Positions 22,990 through 35,300 of a stretch of 64,000 nucleotides of DNA are shown here, one piece after another. The position numbers were made by a program, and so were the translations under genes. The notes under the pieces were generated by a model. It had not been told where the DNA came from, ran no database searches, and saw nothing but the letters and a program-made list of their open reading frames with translations. The DNA lies in assembly GCA_022605425.2 (NCBI GenBank), contig JAKIMF020000007.1, forward strand, positions 992,001-1,056,000, in the 5' to 3' direction. The number at the start of each line of letters is the position of its first letter. Position 1 is the first letter of the stretch. Origin of the DNA: Hamiltosporidium tvaerminnensis. Lineage: Eukaryota; Microsporidia; Dubosqiidae.

Positions 22990-24110
22990 TATAACCAAAA
23001 ACAAAAGTATTCAAAAATTAAAAAAATCTACCTAAAAAATATAAAAGTATTCAAGAATTAAAAAAATCTACCTAAAAAATACAATTAATTTATTTAAAAA
23101 TATCACATCTTTTTACAATAGTGGCAAGTGTTATATTTGTTTTCATGACATTAACGCAGTTCTAGGTTTAATATAAATGACTGCTACCCCAAAACTCCAT
23201 CAGTACCCCCTGGATACCTACGTTCCAAAGCCTTTCATCTACCAGGTATGTAGAACCTAATTAACAAGCGAGGCAGTTGCCCAGTGTTCTTTAATGTCCG
23301 CTGCATGGAGTGTGATCGAAGGCCGAAGCCCCCCCTAGGCTCCCCCAAGACTATGCAGCATTCCCACTTACCTACACTTTCTGAACCCAATAAACTTCTA
23401 GCTAAGATATATTTCAGAGATTTACATGGGGTCCACCTAGACAGTGCAATGTCATACCAACAGGTATAACCTGCTACTTAGCTCTCCTGGCTTTTAATGG
23501 GTTTTATTTTTATATCTCCCAGGCGCTAAGTCTTCTAACCCGAAGTGCAAGGCTAGGTTTCCATGCTTTTACATGGCAATTACCTACATGTTCAACTGCG
23601 GTCTGTAATCTGGTTACATAAAAAACTACAAATAAATTTGTAGAAAAATTTTCGCTATTTCTTAGACCTCTCCTCCTCATAACAACTTCCCTGTAACAAC
23701 CAAAGATGTAGTGTGGTTTTATTCCCACCAAAAATCCAAACAATGACCTCACACCAGTTTCACACACTCATTGCCAAGCAGAAAGTTTTTTATGTGGTTA
23801 TCCTCCCTCCACCTTTAAACCTCTACCTAAAAAATACAAAAGACCTATAAAAAAATAAAAAAATCTACCTAGAAAATACAAAAGTATTCAAAAATTAAAA
23901 AAATACAAAAGACCTACCTAAAAAATACAAAAGACCTATAAAAAATTAAAAAAATAGTCCAAAAAATACAAAAATAGTCCAAAAATTAAAAAAATCTACC
24001 TAAAAAATACAAAAGTATTCAAAAATTAAAAAAATAGTCCAAAAAATACAAAAGTATTCAGAAATTAAAAATATCTACCTAGAAAATATATAAAATAGTA
24101 AATCCTACAA
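22990..24110. repeat. ~39-bp minisatellite, interrupted by family A
   Basis: Units built from CTACCTAAAAAATACAA, AAGTATTCAAAAATT and AAAAAAAT are repeated imperfectly at about 22990-23084 and again at 23818-24110; variants replace parts with GACCTATAAAA or AGTCC. The family A copy A3 sits inside the array, so the array existed first. It lies directly 3' of the P0 gene, whose stop codon is at 24172. Confidence 0.75.
23085..23813 (-). mobile_element. family A repeat, copy A3 (young)
   Basis: Nearly identical to A1 and A9 along its full length. It is inserted in the 39-bp minisatellite: CTACCTAAAAAATACAA occurs on both sides (ending near 23084 and starting near 23822), but since this is the repeat unit itself it cannot be claimed as a target duplication. 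The minus-strand 3' tail reads TTTTTAAATAAATTAA. An 85-codon minus-strand frame at 23510-23767 parallels the 77-codon frame of A1. Confidence 0.85.
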
Positions 24111-24171
24111 AAAATAGTTAATCATCTAAAAAAATATAGAAATCTATAAAATAAAAGACCAAATAATTTAT

Positions 24172-24975
24172 TTAAGTCCTAAATGGAATAGTTTCAGGAA
24201 TATCAAATTCAAGTGCCATAGAAATACCAAGTAAGTTTTTATACCCATTAATAATTTCATAAGGAAGACTTGCTTTAGTAACAATACCCAATCCTAAAGA
24301 CAAAGCACAAATACTAGAAACACCTTGAGAAATATAATTAAATATATCACTAGTCGTTATATCTAACAAAGAAGAATCATATATTTCATTATTTTCATAG
24401 ACACATTTAAGTTGCATGAAATATGTAAATGGCTTGACATCTAAAATATAAAGTAAATTGGCTTGAGAAGGTCCTACTTTATCACCAGTAGTAAGTGCCT
24501 TACATTTAGATATAATTTCTACCTTTCCTTTAGTAATCTTAGTAGGTATACCAAGTGCTTGGAAATATGATGTTTTGTCTGGTCCCATTCCTGTTAAAGA
24601 TGCTTCTATCCATACATCACATTGTGAAATAGATCCTACCTTGGCATAAGTAAATCTTTTATTATCCATAATAACATTTTTAATTTCTTTGAAATCTGCA
24701 TTTGTAAATACAAAAGCAACATTTCCTTTGATTAATTCAATGACTTTTTCTAAATCTTTATTTTCTTTTAAATGTTCAGATAAACTCTTTTTCATTGTAG
24801 TGTTTTTACCGATGAGAAATTGTGTGCCAGAGGGCCATAACATTTTGGTTTTCTGTAATTGGTTTGAAGTTACGTTTGACATATCAACTACTATAAATTT
24901 ATTGTAGGTAGTAAATAAATCATATGTACGATTAAAAATGTAATTTTTTCTGTCTTTTTTGCTAATCTTTGTCAT
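24172..24975 (-). CDS. RPLP0: 60S ribosomal stalk protein P0 (uL10), without the acidic tail
   Basis: A 267-codon protein clearly of the uL10/P0 family, which anchors the ribosomal P stalk to 28S rRNA and recruits elongation factors. Visible family words include FLIGKNTTMKKSL, LIKGNVAFVFT, GMGPDKTSYFQALGIPTKI, TTGDKVGPSQANLLY and LPYEIINGYKNLLGIS. The start at 24975 is chosen because it lines up with the normal P0 N-terminus and has AAACCCTTCAA directly before the ATG; the frame is open upstream but gives only Lys/Phe/Ile filler. The C-terminus stops at IPETIPFRT, where other P0 proteins go on through an Ala-rich hinge to an acidic SDDDMGFGLFD-like end. I see no continuation in any frame after the stop. 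Mrt4 is the alternative paralogue but the GMGPDK..FFQALGI block favours P0. Confidence 0.93.
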   Translation of the reverse strand: MTKISKKDRKNYIFNRTYDLFTTYNKFIVVDMSNVTSNQLQKTKMLWPSGTQFLIGKNTTMKKSLSEHLKENKDLEKVIELIKGNVAFVFTNADFKEIKNVIMDNKRFTYAKVGSISQCDVWIEASLTGMGPDKTSYFQALGIPTKITKGKVEIISKCKALTTGDKVGPSQANLLYILDVKPFTYFMQLKCVYENNEIYDSSLLDITTSDIFNYISQGVSSICALSLGLGIVTKASLPYEIINGYKNLLGISMALEFDIPETIPFRT

Positions 24976-24990
24976 TTGAAGGGTTTGATT
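24976..24990 (-). promoter_or_regulatory. CCC-type start-codon context of the P0 gene
   Basis: On the minus strand the ATG is preceded by AAACCCTTCAA, with the C triplet at 24981-24983, five bases before the ATG. The p24 gene has nearly the same string (AAACCCTTGAAA). C or G triplets just 5' of start codons are a known feature of microsporidian genes and help fix the start here. Whether it acts in transcription or translation cannot be told from sequence. Confidence 0.6.
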
Positions 24991-25111
24991 TTTTAGGGAA
25001 TTTATTTTTTTAGAAAAAAAAAGGAAGAAAAATTTTATATTTTTTTTAATAAAATGGGTATTTATTTTAAGAAAAAATGAGGTAGAAATTTTTATTTTTT
25101 GATTCTTTAAT

Positions 25112-25845
25112 TTGATTGGTGAAATGAAAATAACCACAAAAAAGACTATCTGCTCGGCAATGAGTAAGTGAAATTGGTGTGAAGATCATTGATTGGCTTT
25201 TTTATGGGTATAATACCACTAGATTTTCAGTTTTTTAATGGGTTTGTATGAGGAGAAGGAGGTCTATGAAATGGCGAAAAAAATTTTAAAAATTTATTTT
25301 GTATTTTTTTAAATAACTAGATCGTATAACACATCTGAACCAGTGGGTAATTGCCATGTAAAAGCATTAAAATCTAGCGTCGCTCACACGGGTTAGAATG
25401 CTTAGCGTTTGGGTAAAAATGAAATTAAATCATTTAAAACCAGGAAAGCTAAGTTGCAGAGTATACCTGTTGGTAGGACATTGCAACGTCTAGGTAGAAC
25501 CCATGTAAGTTTCTGAAATATATCTTAGAAATATGTTTATTAGGTGCTGAAAGTGTAGAGTAATTTGAGATGTAGTCTATAGTCTTGGGGGAGCACAGAG
25601 TTAGTTTCGACTTAGAATAAAACTCTATGTAATTAACATTAACGAACCACAGGCACCTGTCTCGTCCATTAATTGGGTTTTACACAACTTTTAGATAAAA
25701 TGTTTTGGGATGTAGGTTTCGTACGAAATACTGATGGGGTACTGGAAGCAGTTATTTATGTTAAGACTAGAACTGTTTTAATTTTATCAAAACAAATATA
25801 TCACTTGCTATTGTTTTAAAAAATGTGATATTTTTAAAGTAAAAA
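25112..25845 (+). mobile_element. family A repeat, copy A4 (diverged, opposite orientation)
   Basis: Reverse complement of the A1 order: head AATAACCACAAAAAAGACTAT near 25130, GGCAATGAGTAAGTGAA, ATTGCCATGTAAAAGCAT near 25350, CCTGTTGGTAGGACATTGC near 25467, TGGGGTACTGGAAGCAGTTA near 25735, then a tail in AAAATGTGATATTTTTAAAG. It inserted about 140 bp upstream of the P0 start codon, so it may include or limit the P0 promoter region. TTTTATTTTTTRAT occurs on both sides but the fit is too loose to call a target duplication. Confidence 0.75.
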
Positions 25846-25964
25846 GATTTTATTTTTTAATACAAATATTATAGTGTAGATTATAACACACTATTTATAG
25901 ACATTTTTTGTGGTTTGAATATAAATTTATAAATCGTCATTTATTTAATGTAAGATTATCTTTC

Positions 25965-26285
25965 CTATCATCCCGGAAGCAGAATTGGCTTGGAGTATTC
26001 CCTGATTATGGTACGAAGCGACTATCGTTTCCCCATCATTCCCGGAAGCAGAATTAGCTTAGAGTATTCCCTGATTGTGGTACGAGGCGACTATCGGAGA
26101 CTAATCCTTCGGGTTTGAGTTTAGTGTAGGCCTAAAAACCCACCCTCTGAAACCACCTTGTTACGAAACCAAAAAAAAAAAGTACACGAACCCACTGGAA
26201 AAAGATCACCGGCGGCTTTGCCGAAAAGGGCCAAAGCTCGTGCAGGGTTTTGGTGCCCTGGATGGATGAAAAAGGATTACTTTAT
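25965..26285 (+). mobile_element. SINE-like family B repeat, copy B1
   Basis: A GC-rich block related to 39441-39690 and 62265-62520. Shared words are GCAGAATTGGCTTGG, a TATTCCCTG block, a GAGGCGACT block, ACTAATCC, CCACCTTGTTACGAAACC, ACCGGCGG and GCTCGTGCA. The head is tandemly duplicated here: CCCGGAAGCAGAATT begins at 25972 and again at 26041 (69-bp period). The TGGCTTGGAGTA word resembles a tRNA-type A box, which suggests a pol III SINE. I recall similar GTCGTAAGAGGCGACT strings from arthropod repeats, but that is memory and not evidence. Confidence 0.6.
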
Positions 26286-27600
26286 ATATAATTGTTGCTT
26301 ATATTTAACATTTTCTAGTTAATAGTTTGACCTGTTTATATTTGATTATTCTTCTAAATTCCTATTCGATATACATTTTGAAGGAATTTTTTTTCTAAAA
26401 TGCACAGATTAGATTATTTGAATACTGGGTTTTGAGATTTTTATATAAATTCGAGTGGAATCAAAAAATATTGTACTATTTTAATTTATCCCATGCCTTT
26501 TGTATATGAATGACGTATGTGTCTCTGCGGACCATTATTTCATTTCTATCTTATTTATATTCCTTTTCTTCAATCAAATGAAATGGTTTTAGTACTATTT
26601 AACATTTTATGATCTATTGTTTAGATATTTTTATTAATTATATTATATATTTTAATAATTTATCCTAAAAATATGCTAATCTACATTCTTAAAACTACGT
26701 TTTAAATGAGACTTACGAAACTATACATGAAGTTTAATTTCCATATTATTTTGTTTCAATAATTTGAAGCGAATTTTGCCAAGTAAATATCGATATTCGG
26801 TGTGTGTTCTATTATGTGATCTATTAAAACAAACAATATATCTGAATTATTGTTTTGAAGTGAGCGATGGATTTTAAATTTTGTTTAATATTATTCAAGT
26901 GTTGATATTGTAAATAATTTCAAAAAAAGTTTACTCCAAATTTAAGTTGAATATATTAGGTCTGAATATTTAAAAGAAAATGATAGAAACATAAAACACT
27001 TTATTGCAAAACAGGCATTTGAATTTCGGAAGTTTTTAAGAATAAAGTAGGTAAATATTCTTAGAAATTCAGAATTTCCACAGTTGCGAAATATATCTTT
27101 TGATATTTGGAATGCATTCATTTGAGGCTCGAAGAGAATCGAGTTGTCAAAGTTTGATATTCGTTTTATTAAGCTACCTTACCAATTCCTAAGAAGTCAC
27201 TAACACTATCGTTCTTCTAATTAGATATAGATGCAAATAAATTTGAATTTAATTTTCTACTTTTTATATAAATTTGAATTTAATTTTCTAGTCTTTTAAC
27301 TAAAGTTGTTAGATGAGCTTTTTATAATTTTTTCGTCCTATCTATTCCTATTCTATGTTAAACATAAATTAATATTCTTAACAACGCAATATGTTGTTCA
27401 TTATGGTTTTAAATTTGTAATTGCTTATAGATACAGCTTCACAGCAAATTTATAAGTAAAAGTCTCGCTATATTTTTTTAGTAGATAATTGTAAAAAGCA
27501 AGAAATATTAGAAACAAAAATCTGAATCTTAAAATAAATGAATGACAGTTAATATATTCAAAAGTTACCCTATTTAATCTTAGTGGTGTTCATAGACAAT
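26286..27600. other. AT-rich intergenic region
   Basis: No gene is visible. A short direct repeat (AAATTTGAATTTAATTTTCT, 31-bp period) occurs near 27238 and 27269. Confidence 0.5.
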
Positions 27601-28060
27601 AGAAATAAAATTTTTTATAAACATATTTCTTTATCTAATCTTGGTGAAGATAAGTGTAGTATTGAGATAATCCGTTAGGTGATAACCTGGAACCATGTTT
27701 TGGCCTAATATCATAATTACCTTTCAACAGACTGTAAATACTTATGAATATAGAGAAATAATTTAGTCTCTAGTAGTTAAGAAGACTTCAAAACGATTTC
27801 CTTGGATTAACGAAAAAGACATGATTCGCTTAAATGCCGAAAAAAGCCGTGAAAGAGTGTATTAAGTGTTAATATAAGCCAAGATGTATGAGGAACCAAC
27901 ATCCTCTATAAAAAAAAACAAATACCGAGAAAGATAGTATACAACTGTTAAAAAAATCGAACTTTATTTCAGATGGAAAAACAGACAATAAACATAAATG
28001 AAGAGTCGGATTTAGTAGAAGAAAAGATGGTGCTATAATTTTAGAAAAAAATTCATAAAG
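27600..28060 (+). mobile_element. relic of R4-type retrotransposon 3' end, plus strand
   Basis: Plus-strand words match the C-terminal coding end of the R4-type element: GTAGTATTGAGATAATCCG near 27657, AGGTGATAACCTGGAACC near 27677, TTAAGAAGACTTCAAAACGATTTCC near 27777 (shorter shared cores), AAATGCCGAA near 27831, ATGAGGAACCAAC near 27888 and GAAGAGTCGGATTTAG near 28001. It is about as diverged as the relic at 54340-55045, with no intact frame. It is followed at 28125 by family A fragments in the same orientation. Confidence 0.65.
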
Positions 28061-28124
28061 ATGTTAAAATGGTTTTTACGCTTAAATTCATTTAAAAATT
28101 ATTCTTTGATGAAGGATAGAGAAC

Positions 28125-28400
28125 CATATTAAAAACTAACTGCTTAAGGATTAGTATGTGAAACCGAAGTTAAAATCATCGTGTGTATTTTTGTAAAAGG
28201 ATAACCACATTAAAAACCAACTGCTTGGTAATGAGTATGTTAAAATGAAACCAATTATTATTTGGGCTTCTTCTGGATAATAAGCGATTATTTTTATCAG
28301 TCCGTTGAAATTGGTTGTGCTTTCGATGAAGGCCAGAGAGAAAAAAATATTTTTTTGTAGGGAAATTTATTATTTTTACACTTTTTTTATCAATTAAACT
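28125..28400 (+). mobile_element. partial family A fragments, copy A5
   Basis: At 28197 the family A head reappears (AGGATAACCACATTAAAAACC, then TTGGTAATGAGTATGT), continuing weakly to about 28400. A second shorter version of the head (ACCATATTAAAAACTAACTGC) precedes it at about 28131, giving a tandem pair. Only the first quarter or so of the unit is present, so the 3' part is lost or too diverged to see. The 80-codon minus-strand frame here is not a gene. Confidence 0.5.
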
Positions 28401-29544
28401 TTTAATTGTATAAACCATGTAAAATAATATCCACTTTATTTAAAAAAAGTTACAATATTTTCAAAAATAATATACTTCGAAGTTTACAGAATTGCTTTTA
28501 AAAAATATTTGTAAATGTAATCATTCAACTTACGCCTTTCGTTATAAGTATGTTTTGTTTAAATTTTTATATCTCGAACATAAATTTTCACTTGTGTTTT
28601 TATGAATACACGATTATGATACAAAATTTGTTGAATGGTTAACACAATCCTAACAAAAATATTGATTCTCTCTAAATATTGAAAGGCTTAAACGGTTTTA
28701 TTCGAATATACTGCACACCTTAAGAGATAGAATTAAATAAAGCATTTTTAAAACACCCAAGGGTTTATTAAGGGAATTTGCATATAGAATTTTTTTTTGT
28801 TCTCCAAATAGCTCCTTATACACATTTTAGACTATTCCGACGATCTGTATTATACTTTCTCTATACTAAGAATATTTGGAGCGTTTCAAGCTGTTCTCCG
28901 TATTTCCCAATTCTTTAAAAGGAATACGAGCAATCATTTTGTATTAGAAATACAAGATTCTTAACAGGGTCTGCTATAGTTGCATTTAAAAAACCGTGCA
29001 TTTCTCTGGTAATATTATATGGAAATTCAAATTCAAATTCCTTAAATATATGTATTACATCATGGATTCCAATTTTGTAAGTTTTAAATTGCACTGAAGC
29101 AAGGCTCCGTATATTTCTCATCACAAAAAGAACAGCGGAAACGAATCCTTCCTCATGGAAAAATAGACTTTTAGAATTCTAGTCCAAACAAACATGCTTT
29201 AACCAAATCGTGTTGTTCTATTAAAAAATGCTTCTAAGTCACTGTCGTTTCTTTTTTGCAATTTGGTGATTTTGATAAATAGCTCTCCACTGTTAACAAG
29301 AAACATATGAATAGAAAATTAACTGCTTTTAAGTGAAATCTTCTACTGCGAAACTTCAATATATATTAAATTCGTATATATTTTGAAAATTTTAATCTTT
29401 ATATTTTGAATTTTTAAAAAAATCGCTAAACATAAAAAATTTTTTCGCTTTAAAATTTTTGTACCCCTCTGGATTTCATTGAAAGTTAACCTCAAATGTT
29501 TTATAGAAATACTATCTAAAATTTTTGTTTGAAAATAAGATTGC
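28401..29544. other. intergenic region with one coding-like fragment
   Basis: Mostly AT-rich spacer. On the minus strand, about 28918-29170, an 80-odd-codon stretch has protein-like composition (words HEEGFVSAVLFVMRN and ATIADPVKNLVFLIQND) but no family I know, and it ends abruptly at both sides. It may be the remnant of a lost gene. Confidence 0.35.
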
Positions 29545-30242
29545 ATCTATTTAAAAGAATGGTAAGTGTTATGTGTTTTTTGATGTCATTAACACAGTTA
29601 TAGGGTTAAAATAAATAATTAAACCTCCAACGCCCCATGGGTGCTGCCTTCGATACCTACTTCCCAAGTCTTTCACCATACGGTGAGTAGCACATAAAGA
29701 TTGGGCGGAAATTTAGCCTTTGTTCGTTAATATTATTGCATAGACTTTGATCGTAGTTCAAAAACCATTCTGTATTGCCTAATGACTATGCAGCATCTCT
29801 AATCACGCTTCGCTTCCCGGACCTAATAAATTACAAAATAATAAATATCTTGGCGACTTATATGAGGTCTTTCTAGAAATGCGATGTCATACTAGCAGAT
29901 AAAACCCACACCTAGTTTTCCTGCTTAGGGTGTAATTTTTGTATTTTCCAGGCGCCCTGTTTTATAGCCTAATTCAAAAGGCTGGGTTTCAAAGCTTTTA
30001 CATGGCGATTATCCACGCATTAATCTGCAGTCAGAAATCAGGTTACATTAAAGAACGGCAAAATATATTCGAAGAAAAAGTTTCACAATTTGGCAGACCT
30101 TTTTTCTCATACAAACTCCAATGACACAACCGAAAATGTAATTTGGCTTTATTCACAGCAAGAAATTAACCAATGATCTTCAAAAATATTTCCCATAGTC
30201 ATTGCCAAGTGAAAGTTTTTATTGTAGATATACACTCTCCCC
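29545..30242 (-). mobile_element. family A repeat, copy A6 (diverged, full length)
   Basis: End-to-end order matches A1 with many substitutions: ATCTATTTAAAAG near 29545, ATTAACACAGTTATAGGG near 29587, CCAGGCGCC near 29947, GCTTTTACATGGCGATTA near 29993, CATTGCCAAGTGAAAG near 30199, and the terminal CACTCTCCCC. The open frame at 29939-30124 is within the repeat and is not a gene. Confidence 0.7.
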
Positions 30243-31123
30243 TAAAAATCTTATCTAAAATTTTTAAAAAAGATGATTTTACAATAATCTTTTAGATAAA
30301 CTTTTAATTTTCAAAAGGAATTACAAAAGATTTTAAGTTATAAAGTCTTGATAATTCTAGAAATATATATTTCATTCTTCTCTATTCCTTTAATTTAGTC
30401 AAAAATGTAGTTTTTCTTGTTTTTAATTTGATTTGAATTTTAATTTTAGTCTCAATATTTATTATATTTTCATTTTATAGGTAATACCTAATAAGATAAA
30501 CAGAGAAAGTCATGTAACATTTACCGTGCTTTTTTTTATAGATTTTCGTCAAGTAACGCACGAAAAAATGACATGAATTGCGGCTTAATTGGATATTAAA
30601 GATTTTTTTTTACTAAGAGTGATTGCACTATGCATTGAGTTTATACTAGACTTACCCCTCTCGCCATATTCGCTTCTGGATCTAACAGCATTTTATTTTT
30701 TGATCTAGAAAGTATAATCATTTACTTTCTTTAATCTTATTATTGTGATTACTCAACAATGCACTTAAAACAGTTAGTCATAATTCTTAATATTGAAGAT
30801 ATTCAGAATAAATTTTTGGCTTTCTATCTTTCCGGGTGAACAAATAGGGCTTTTATATCAAATTTATTTTACGCTATCTCAAATTGCAGATTGAAATTTA
30901 TTATCGTAATTTCAGCCCGTAGAGGTGTACTAATATGGAATTTAAAAATCGTTAAATACAGAAATATAGAACCTATTTTTGTAGAAAAGTATCGCAATGA
31001 TGCTTTAATAGTGTTTATTACAAGTATATATTTTGAATTGGAATAAGAATATTCCTGATTATAAAATCCGGAAAAAAGAATTAACTTAATTTTAAAAAAT
31101 AAATTAAACTTAAATTTTTTTAC
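30243..31123. other. intergenic region 3' of GAPDH
   Basis: AT-rich spacer containing the GAPDH 3' flank. Near 30645 is ACTAGACTTACCCCTCTCG, a weak relative of the GC-rich word near 16530. No gene is visible. Confidence 0.45.
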
Positions 31124-32113
<990 letters not shown>

Positions 32114-32161
32114 TGTAAGGTTCCTATTTTTTATATTTTATAAAATATGTTTGATAAAAAC

Positions 32162-32321
32162 AACAAATAATATTGTTTAGAATGATTTTTGGTTCCATAC
32201 TTTAATTACTAATAGTACGACTATGATAGAAATAACAAATAATATTATTCATAGAATGATTGTTGGTTCCATATTTCAATTACTAATAGTACAACTATGA
32301 TAGAAATAACAAATAATATTT
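32162..32321. repeat. 72-74-bp tandem repeat upstream of GAPDH
   Basis: AACAAATAATATT begins units at 32162, 32234 and 32308. The first two units are full (72 and 74 bp) and about 93% alike, and the third is only the first 13 or so bases. It lies 49 bp before the GAPDH start, where promoter elements are expected. A similar-period repeat sits before the p24 gene. Confidence 0.8.
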
Positions 32322-35300
32322 TATGTATTATATTTAAACCAATTAATTTTTATTGATAAGAGATTGTATTTCTAGATCAACCATAATGAAGAAATACAAA
32401 CAAAAGTATTTTAATAGGTAATTTTCAACTAATTTATAATTGTATAGTAACAACCTGATACATCTTTGGAACGAATTATTACCTTATATTAAATTTTAGA
32501 TATCTTAAAATTATTAACCTGTTAACTGCACGATTCCTATTTAAAGTCCTTTGCTAATTGTGTGTTTAAATTCACCAATAATGTGTATACGCCATTCACA
32601 GTGTGAAGTATATAACTATATATATAATAAAATATACAGCAAAACTGTAAAATATATACTTAATGGATAAAATAAGGAATTTTAAAGAAGCGTTCACAAA
32701 CAAAAATTGATTGAAAAAATATATTTTTCAAATTAAAAAATAATAAATATGGAGTATGTAATTTTGAAGATACAAGATCTGACCAAAAAATATCTTGAAA
32801 TAGAATCTGTAATTTTATGAAAATGTATATTGCCATTACAAATATTAGAATTTAACTATTTTAGGAATTTATGATATAAATGGAAATATCCAAATATCTA
32901 TGTTGGTATTAATAGGATATAGCATTTTTTCAAGACATATACCAAGATCTTACATATTTTTATGGAAATTCAAAAATTTTTCCAAAAGGGTAATTTCTTC
33001 ATTCATATATTTATTAGACATGAGTTCAATGATGAAATGTAGAAAAAAAATAATTAATAGATTTTTTTTAAGAAAATGGATTGATATTGAAGTTAAACCA
33101 ACTGTGAAACTCAAATATGAAAACATCTTCGCAAAATTATGTCGATTTCACTATTTATAGAAATAATTATGTTTATTATTATTTGATACACGGATTTTCA
33201 ACAATAAAAATGTAAAAAAAGCTGAAGATAAAAGGTTTTTATTAAAATATAATAATTACATTGGAAATTGCTGGGATACACAATGGAATTAAGCAAAATA
33301 TAAAGCCAGTTGGGTTTAGAAGCAGCAATTTAACTTTTAGGAAAAAAATATTTAAAATTCGAAAACTAATGTAACATTTTTGTGTGTTGAGTAAATTTTT
33401 GAGATGTAAAAGCAAAATTCAAAAAAAAGATAAGAAAAATTTCCAAAATCAGGTTTTTGTATATAAATCTATAAGCTACTGCTGATATTCTTTTTTCATG
33501 GAACTAATGGATTTGATCGGATAATAAGAGCCAATAAACTAGGTTTGGAAATATCAATTGAACTTAAATTAAATTTCAAAAAATAGAATGATATACTTTT
33601 AAAATAAAATTATAAATTTTCTTTTATATAATATAGAGCACGTGCTTGTGGTAAGCTGTTTGAATAGAATACATATTTCGCAGGAATACTCTGGCGGAAA
33701 GTCTAGGAAAATGCGCTGGATGTTTATATAATAGTGTTAGGATTAATATCAAATTGTTGATATAACTAAAATAAAATTCAAAATATCAAAGTAATTTACT
33801 TCTTAAAACTTTATGTTAAAATGGTGGCATCAAAATAGCAGATTTAAAAGCTATACATTGTAAACCTGATAATTAAATGATCAATTTTAAATATAAAAGA
33901 GGTTACTGATTATTTACTTTCTTCTCAGTATGATATTTTCCACTATAACACTACGAAAATTCGCATCAGATAAGTTAAATATATACTTCGATTCTTTAAG
34001 TACTCTTTTTTATGAACAATTGACACATCTTATCTGAAAATTTGCCCTTAGTTGAGACCGCCAACATGCAATCGGCGAAATTTTTACTGTAGAGCCGTAA
34101 GGTTTAGACTGGATGATAGTCTTCCGACTTAATAGGTTTGAATCAATTGCACTACTTTTATTTTGAGATTTAGCCTAATGAGTTCTAAGAAAAGCCCAAT
34201 CTATTTAGCCTATCCTGTTTTTTATGTAGTTATACGTGCCTCGGCAAAAAAAATAACTATAAGATAAAGAAAAAAATTTTAAATTTTTCTGCATTCTTTT
34301 TCGAATGGCTATATAAGATGAGATTATTCTAAGGTTTGGATTTAAGCTTAAATATTTTTAGCATAATCAACAGAAAACTTTTCTGTTCTAATTAAATACT
34401 ATTTCAATTGATTTTTATTCTGTTGCACAAAGAAACAAACATATAAAAAGTGCATATCTTTAATAATAGCATCTCACGTGCATAATTCTGGCTTTAACAT
34501 TGATATAGGCCTACCGTTTTCAGTGTAGCTCTTTTTATATTCAACAGAAATTAAAAGATGTTGTAGCATTATAAAACTAAAAATAATGTAGCGAGCACAT
34601 GATCAATTTGCGAGCATCGATAATTTTAATCTAATAATTAAGATAAATATGGGATCTCTACTTTAACAGATCGCGAAGAATATAAAAAGATCCGGATCGT
34701 TATTTTTTGTAAATGAAATGTTCCCAGTAATCGGTATTTTCCTAGAATATTTAAATAGTTATCTATACGCTAAGATGAACACTCAAAAAGAATATTTAAC
34801 TATATACTTAAATTCACCCGTGTCATGGAATAAATTGTTTCAAAGAAAAACGATCAATCAACCTTATAAATTCATCTTTACCTAAAATTGTTCTGTCATG
34901 TAAAAAATTTGCTCTTTGATAAGATATATTCACAGAATTTGTAACTTTAGCAGTTTCACCACTTCTTTCCTGTCTAATCTGTTAATATCTTTATATTATA
35001 TACATTTGCAAACAATAAAGTTCCCCGGTAAGATATCGCTTTGTGGAACAATGAAACTGTACTATTTTTTCTTTTTGAAAAAATGAATCTCTATTTTTGA
35101 GTTCCTAATTATAATTGACGCCTCAATTTTCCGATACAAAAGCCATCGTTCGAATTAGTTGACAGTCAGTTTTTGACCTGGATTCGTTTTGAACGGTGGA
35201 GCTAAATAAATTATTGGAAATAAATTCGTTTTATCTCAAAGTTACAGATATTTTTCTGGGTCGAATTGATCGAAACAAAATATTTTTATCGTATGATGAA

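Noticed and set aside
32900-33160. 86-codon frame with ATG
   Set aside because: No start context, no recognisable family, and basic/aromatic AT-driven composition. It cannot be told from chance.
34095-34170. tRNA-like string with GGTTTGAATC and partly complementary ends (GTAG..CTAC)
   Set aside because: The would-be T stem has only two of five pairs, the anticodon stem only three, and the length is short. At best a relic, so not called.
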